Program-made: the position numbers and the translations under genes
The notes under the pieces: model-generated
Databases searched by the model: none
Told to the model about the DNA's origin: nothing
The model's input: the letters and a program-made list of their open reading frames with translations, nothing else
Assembly: GCA_000750105.3 (NCBI GenBank)
Contig: JPHH03000011.1
Location: 1 to 64,000, forward strand
DNA length: 64,000 bases
Reading direction: 5' to 3'
Source of the DNA: Tolypocladium sp. Sup5 PDA-1
Taxonomy: Eukaryota > Ascomycota > Sordariomycetes > Hypocreales > Ophiocordycipitaceae
In this document: positions 58,998 through 64,000 of the stretch, one piece after another
How the letters are laid out: every line of letters starts with the position of its first letter
Numbering within the stretch: position 1 is the first letter of the stretch

Positions 58998-61158
58998 ATG
59001 GCTACCATGACCCTGCCGAGACCTATCCCCCCTCATAGTGCCGCCGCCGACATGACCTCGCCCATCACGCCGCCGCACACTCTCCAAGACGTCGGCCCAT
59101 CGCAGTCGTGCGCTGCTCCGCTGCCCAATAAGCACATCCCCGTCTGCCCTACCGGCCCGTCCAAAGCCGATGACATGGACACGCCGCCTGCGTCCCCCAA
59201 GAGCACCGATGAGGCCCAGCAAAACTCCTTGCTCTACCCCCCGGAGGGATATGTGCGTGTCGATGCCCGCCATCTGTCCATATACGAGATCAGTGCCAGC
59301 CAAGTCGCTCAAGCCCTCGACTTTGCCGCCAGACAGCCTCTGCCTCCGCCCTCGTTGGTCTTCCCATGGCTGCATGGCCTGCACCCCAACAATCAGATGC
59401 AACAGGCCTTCTTCATGGGCCGCCGCCGGTCCCCGAGAAAGACGCCGTCCTGTCTCCGAGGTGTCACTCTGGTAAAGGCCGATGGAGATCTCAGTGTGGG
59501 TCGCCTGAAGGGCGCGATAGCTCCGGATGAGTTCATGCGCCCGGGCTCCACTCCCGGCTTCATCGAGGCCGACCCGGCGGATGGCTTCTCTGTCCGCAAT
59601 TTCCAGATCCAGCCAGCCAAGGTAGCGTTTACTTCTGACATAATTGTCTACGGTGATGACCCCGCCCAGAACCGCAAAGTCGCTTGGGACATCGCGAGTG
59701 CCCAGGCGCGGTGGCGTGAGCTGCATGTGTCCCAGGCTACTATGGTGCCCGAGTACAACACATTCGTCTGCACGAGTACCCTCAAGGACTTTGAAGAGGA
59801 CCATGACGACCTCGTCTCAGTTGACACTACTGGAAACCCGACTGGAAAGGTCCTTGATTTCGTCCTTCAAGAGCGAAGAGAGATGTACGACATGACAGAG
59901 GCCTCTGAGATATCTCGCAATGTTTTCATGGGCCCAACGCCGGAGCCGGGTAGCGCTGAGGAACAAGACTTTGACATCTTGGTTGAGTGCAGCGACCTAG
60001 GTCGGCTGAACCCGGCTGCGTTGCAGCTGATCGCCGAGAGTTTGGACGATGCGGTCACCCAGTCATTCCTTGACTTCCCCTCATCGGGCAGCATCTTGCC
60101 TCCAACCTGGTCACACGAAGAGGCTGACGGCATCCTCGAAACTTGCCGGTGGATGTACCACCTATCGCACGGCACCTGTCCGAAAATGGACTCCGTCTCT
60201 GGCGTGGATCGTGATGGAGACACGCCGATGCCTCCCGAACGAGCAGCATCACCCCTACATTCCCGGCCGCGAAAGATACTCATCCACTGTGCCGATGGGT
60301 ACACCGAGTCAACTATGCTGGGCATCGCCTACTTCAGCTACAGCACAGGCCGACCGGTGCCGGACGCATGGCTCCATCTCCATACATCCAAGCATCGCAA
60401 TTTCTTCGCCTACCCGACGGATGTGGCGCTGTTGACTGCTATAGCGCCTCGTCTGCTGCGCGAATCTCCCGTCTGTGCTAGCCGAACCTTGCAAGACATC
60501 ACGAATGCAATCAAGGATGAACCGACATGGCTACCGGGTCTGGACGGCTCTTTTCCCAGTAGGATCTTGGACTACCTGTATCTTGGCAACTTGGGGCACG
60601 CCAACAATCCCGATCTTCTCAGAGAGCTTGGCGTCAATCAGGTCCTCAGTGTCGGGGAGACCGCCGCATGGAGAGACGGCGACATGGACGAGTGGGGCGC
60701 GGAGAATGTGTGCGTGGTTCAGGGGGTACAGGACAATGGGATAGACCCGTTGACAGAGGAGTTTACTCGATGCCTCGAGTTCATTGGTGAGTCATATTAC
60801 GCCGAGCGGCAGTGAGTTCGTATAGGATCCCGTCTAACCAGCTTCGACAGAACGGGGAAGACGCAACGGTACGGCCACTTTGGTCCATTGCCGAGTGGGC
60901 GTTTCTCGAAGTGCTACAATTTGCATTGCTGAAGTCATGCGAGCCTTTAGCATGTCGTTCCCGCGCGCTTATTGTTTTGTCAGGGCCCGTCGGCTCAACG
61001 TCATCATTCAACCGCACCTGCGCTTTGCCTACGAGCTATTGCGATGGGAGGAATGGCTCCAACGAAACGGCGATTCTGATGGCCAGGTGAAGAGGGAGCT
61101 AGAATGGGGAGAGATTTCCCGCGAAATCGCGCTCATGAATCGGCCATATTCCAGGTGA
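58998..61158 (+). CDS. PPS1: Pps1-like dual-specificity protein phosphatase
   Basis: Two exons (58998-60786, 60851-61158) encode about 698 residues. The start is ATG 58998 (MATMTLPRP); the frame extends upstream without an ATG. The intron (60787-60850) has a GTGAGT donor and GACAG acceptor and precedes the catalytic exon. The C-terminal domain has the dual-specificity layout: YLYLGNLGHANNPDLLRELG, then VHCRVGVSRSAT with nucleophile Cys about 610 and Arg about 616. An upstream phosphatase-like segment reads ILIHCADGYTESTML (Cys about 431) but has Glu where the catalytic Arg should be, so it is probably non-catalytic. That paired arrangement is characteristic of yeast Pps1, which acts in S-phase control. 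The N-terminal 100 residues are Pro/Ser-rich. Confidence 0.88.
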
Positions 61159-62121
61159 CCGTAGTCGGAGCCCGCTTTGGTTGGTCTGGTTGCAGGAGTC
61201 TGTGGCCAGAGGTTTTTGCATATACATGTGTTAGGATTACGCGCTTGCGGGATGCTGTTTTGGGGGACATTTTTTTCGTGCTTCGACTTTTGCGGACACC
61301 CAACATGCTTTGAGGTCATTGTTATGTGGGAGAAACACGGCAGGCATGGCGTCAGACCCGAGTCGATAATCGCACTCGCGGCTTTGGATGGGTAGCAACA
61401 CTGGGTATTGGCGTTCTCTGGCATGAGACGGGTTTGACATGTTGGGCACCCTGTATTTTGTTTTCATGGATCTTGCAGCTGGACCTATGTTATGGGGACG
61501 CATGATGAATTATGATGACGAAAATCAAAGTTGAGAGCCTTTACCCTGCGCTACGTGCACATTGTTGGACATGTCCCGCGAATGCCACTTTTCAGGATGT
61601 GAAGCAAGACACGGTGACCGACGCTGGGCTCGTAACATGTTTTGGGCATACACGGAACGTCTGGGCACTTGGGTATCCTTTTGAACGCCCAATAATGGGA
61701 GTCGAGATAATAAAACAAGACTCGGTGGCCTCGTAATCGTCCAGAGGGACAGGTTTAATAACAAAATCAACCAAAAACGGGGGGGGGGGGGTATTTGACA
61801 AACACCAATGACATCTCTTCTACCAAAAGTTGAGACCAAATCAAGCCGTTGGGTTACTCACACAATGGTCCTCGAGAATTAATCACCCCTCCATACACCA
61901 GGAAGGAAAAAAAAAGGAGGGAAAAAGTCTCCAATCGCCTGCTCTATGGAACAATTAGGGGGCTTCGAATGTCTGCTCGCACCGCCATTGGGAAAGTTGC
62001 AAAATGCCTCGGAAGGATTCGACGTCTAGCCCCCATAAGTAGATGCGTCGTTCTTATCGTCCCCTTCCAAGACACTGGTTTTCCACGTTAGCTTTACAAG
62101 GGCTGGGTAGCCGGTTGCCAG
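61159..62121. other. intergenic between tail-to-tail PPS1 and ATG18
   Basis: 963 bp of shared 3' flank. A 13-base G run is at 61779-61791, with an A-rich patch at about 61900-61920. No gene is recognised. Confidence 0.6.
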
Positions 62122-63586
62122 CTAAGGGGGGGTGTGGACTAACGAGAACTGCTTCACCAGATAGCCCTCTCCGCCGTTCTCCATGTCGATGTTATAGACA
62201 TAGAAGCCGCCGTCGCTTGTCACGACCATGACCTGCGGACTACTGCTGCTCATTGCCACGACACTGCGGAGTGGACCCGCGGGTGTCCCTCCTGCCAGGC
62301 GGGCCGGGCCCGCCGATGCTGTTGATTTGGGGATCTTGATGTATGCAAAGTCCCTCAGCGGCTCCCACATCTCCGTTACCGACTGCGGCAGATACGATCC
62401 AACGACGCCGGCGACGCCGCGGCCCATGAGCTGCGAAGAGCGCCGAAGCATGTTGCTAAATGACCCGCTTTGTCTCCGATGCCCCTGCCCCTGCTTGTTA
62501 CCACCGGCAGGGTTGCTTCCCGTCGCGAGTTCTGCAGCGTCACTTCTTGGGGACTCGGCCGCGCTGTTGCCTGGTGAGTCGGCATCCTCGTAGCTCCGGG
62601 CGCGTGACCAGCGATCCTGCCTCGGGGAGCCTGGTGGCTCTATGGGAGCTCCCGCAGGAGTTGTGTTGCCTGGAGGGGCCCCAAGACGGAAGATGTGGAC
62701 AGTATCTGAAGTGGAAGAGACGCAGAGAAGCGTTGAGCTGAGGTTGAACGACATGCTGTAGATGGTCGAGGGATATGTTCCGCGCCTAAACTGGTATAGC
62801 TTCTGGCCTCGAGGAACCGAGAAGACTCGAATGATGGTACCCGTCTCGCTGGCCGTAGCGAGCAGCGTCCCGTCGTTATTTAGGCATATGCAGCACAGGG
62901 GAGATCGATGCGCCTCGATAACATTGACGGCCTTGAGGGTCAGGGTATCGAAGACGAGAACCTCGCCGGACGTGGGCGCAATGTATGTGGACTGGGGCGG
63001 GGCGTGAGAAGGTCGTCGAGCATCCGAGTCCTCGCGAGGCTTGGGGAGGGGATACGCAATGAAGCAATTCTCGGACGAGGGCGACAGCGCGCAGATGGCC
63101 GACGGGTTCGGAGACGTGGGGATCGTGTAAAGAAGGCTCATGTTGCTGATGTCGTAGAGGTATATCTCTTCCTCCAAGACGACGGAGAGTCGCTTTCGAT
63201 TCAGGCGCACGGCAAGGACAGCGGAAGGGAAGGTAAGCTCGCAGATGACGGATGCTCTCTGCGAAACACAAGATGGTGAGCGACGTACAGGCGGGGATGA
63301 AGGCTGAGAAGGTACCTTTGTGTTCTGTATTATCAGGTGGCGCGGGGAGAGGATTAGGGCGACGAGGGAGGTCGAGAAGAGCATCTCAATGATGGCGATG
63401 TTGCCGTCATCGCTGCTGAATATCCTGGAGAATGGATCAGTGTGGTAGATGCGGAAGCCCTTGGACGTTCCTGCAAAGGCCAGAGTCAGTGACTGAGTGG
63501 GGAGCAGAGGAGATGGGCAACTCACCAACAGCTAGGCAGCTGTGGTCCTGGTTGAAGGTGATGAAGTTGAGCGATGGGGTCGCCAT
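62122..63586 (-). CDS. ATG18: PROPPIN autophagy protein Atg18
   Basis: A seven-bladed WD40 beta-propeller that binds PI3P and PI(3,5)P2 on phagophore and vacuole membranes and acts in Atg9 cycling and vacuole fission. Three exons (63586-63526, 63470-63316, 63258-62122) encode about 450 residues. The start MATPSLNFITFNQDHSCLAVG and ICELTFPSAVLAVRLNRKRL are typical. The phosphoinositide-binding motif is FRRG in QFRRGTYPSTIYS, near residue 227. A long Ser/Pro/Gly-rich loop between blades 6 and 7 precedes LMGRGVAGVVGSYLP; this loop separates Atg18 from the shorter Hsv2-type PROPPINs. Intron 2 (63259-63315) is 57 nt with no stop, so reading through it would add 19 residues. I treat it as an intron because it has GTACCT and TTCGCAG ends and interrupts a conserved blade. 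Confidence 0.94.
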
Positions 63587-64000
63587 GTCGGACGTCCCCC
63601 AGCGCAAGGGAGCTGGAGGAGTCGAAGCCGGTGTGTGTGGATGCGGATGCGAACGGGGGCGGGCCGTTGCTGACCAGCTGTCGTCGTCGTCGGTCGTGGA
63701 GTCGAGGTTAACACTTGACTCTTGACAGCTCGGCCGCCGTTTGTTCCGTGTACCTCGGCTCGATGCGATGCAGCAAAGCAGACAGTGTCGAGTGAAATGG
63801 AAGGCTGAGGCTCTGGCGGTGGAGATTCTAGTGGGTATGAAGCAAGTTGGTTGAAGAAGCGCTGAATGGAAGAGAGGGGAGGACGGAGAGAGGTTGGGGA
63901 AACGAAGCTTGGAAGGCTGGAGCGCCAGTCGCACCTGCAGCTGGATGCGTGATGATGGATGTGGGGGCGATCAGGGCGGGCGGGGAGGGGAAGAGCGAAC
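63587..64000. promoter_or_regulatory. ATG18 upstream region
   Basis: 414 bp to the window edge, purine-rich on the plus strand near the end. No further gene is recognised. Confidence 0.5.

Noticed and set aside
61779..61791. 13-base G run, and the 16-base C run at 21558-21573
   Set aside because: Simple homopolymers, common in intergenic DNA and prone to length error; no feature called.

Overview
The window is nuclear DNA from a filamentous ascomycete, most likely a sordariomycete and plausibly Hypocreales. Genes are GC-rich with short introns (about 50-110 nt) using GTRAGT-like donors, CTAAC/CTGAC-type branch points and CAG/TAG acceptors. The proteins are typical of filamentous fungi: a pentafunctional AROM polypeptide, an Ira/neurofibromin RasGAP, a fungal GST-kappa and a divergent H3-H4 histone pair. 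The first 1.3-1.8 kb is different: AT-rich, TpA-rich repeat DNA.

Layout. 1-573 (-): an open gag-protease fragment of a Ty1/copia retrotransposon that runs off the left edge. 578-1243: a foldback-like repeat with ~88-bp inverted arms and six 18-bp palindromic modules. 3224-11911 (+): a 13-exon Ira/NF1 RasGAP. 12303-17067 (+): ARO1 (AROM). 18758-20692 (-): a C2H2 transcription factor. 20.7-25.4 kb: no gene recognised. 25381-25828 (-) histone H4 and 27709-28179 (+) histone H3, divergent. 28743-29581 (-): GST kappa. 30473-35602 (-): RPA190, divergent from PRP3 (36160-37703, +). 39276-40668 (-): a second C2H2 regulator. 40.7-46.6 kb: a 5.9-kb stretch with no recognisable gene. 46619-47629 (-): an FBPase/SBPase-like phosphatase. 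48301-49127 (-): a single-pass membrane protein gene broken by a one-base frameshift. 49759-52871 (+): a DDHD-domain phospholipase. 53201-56107 (-): RAD3/XPD helicase with a 10-nt internal exon. 58998-61158 (+): a PPS1-like dual-specificity phosphatase. 62122-63586 (-): ATG18.

Most genes are single-copy housekeeping genes covering Ras signalling, aromatic amino-acid synthesis, chromatin, rRNA transcription, splicing, DNA repair/TFIIH, lipid metabolism, cell-cycle phosphatase signalling and autophagy. I see no biosynthetic cluster, defence island or operon-like system, and no clearly new multi-gene system. The parts least explained are the palindrome-rich foldback repeat at the left end, the frameshifted membrane-protein gene, the two long gene-poor intergenic stretches, and a short palindromic word family (TACTCCGTAC and relatives) scattered through the intergenic DNA. 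All exon boundaries were deduced by eye from splice signals, reading phase and family resemblance; no alignment or transcript data were available.
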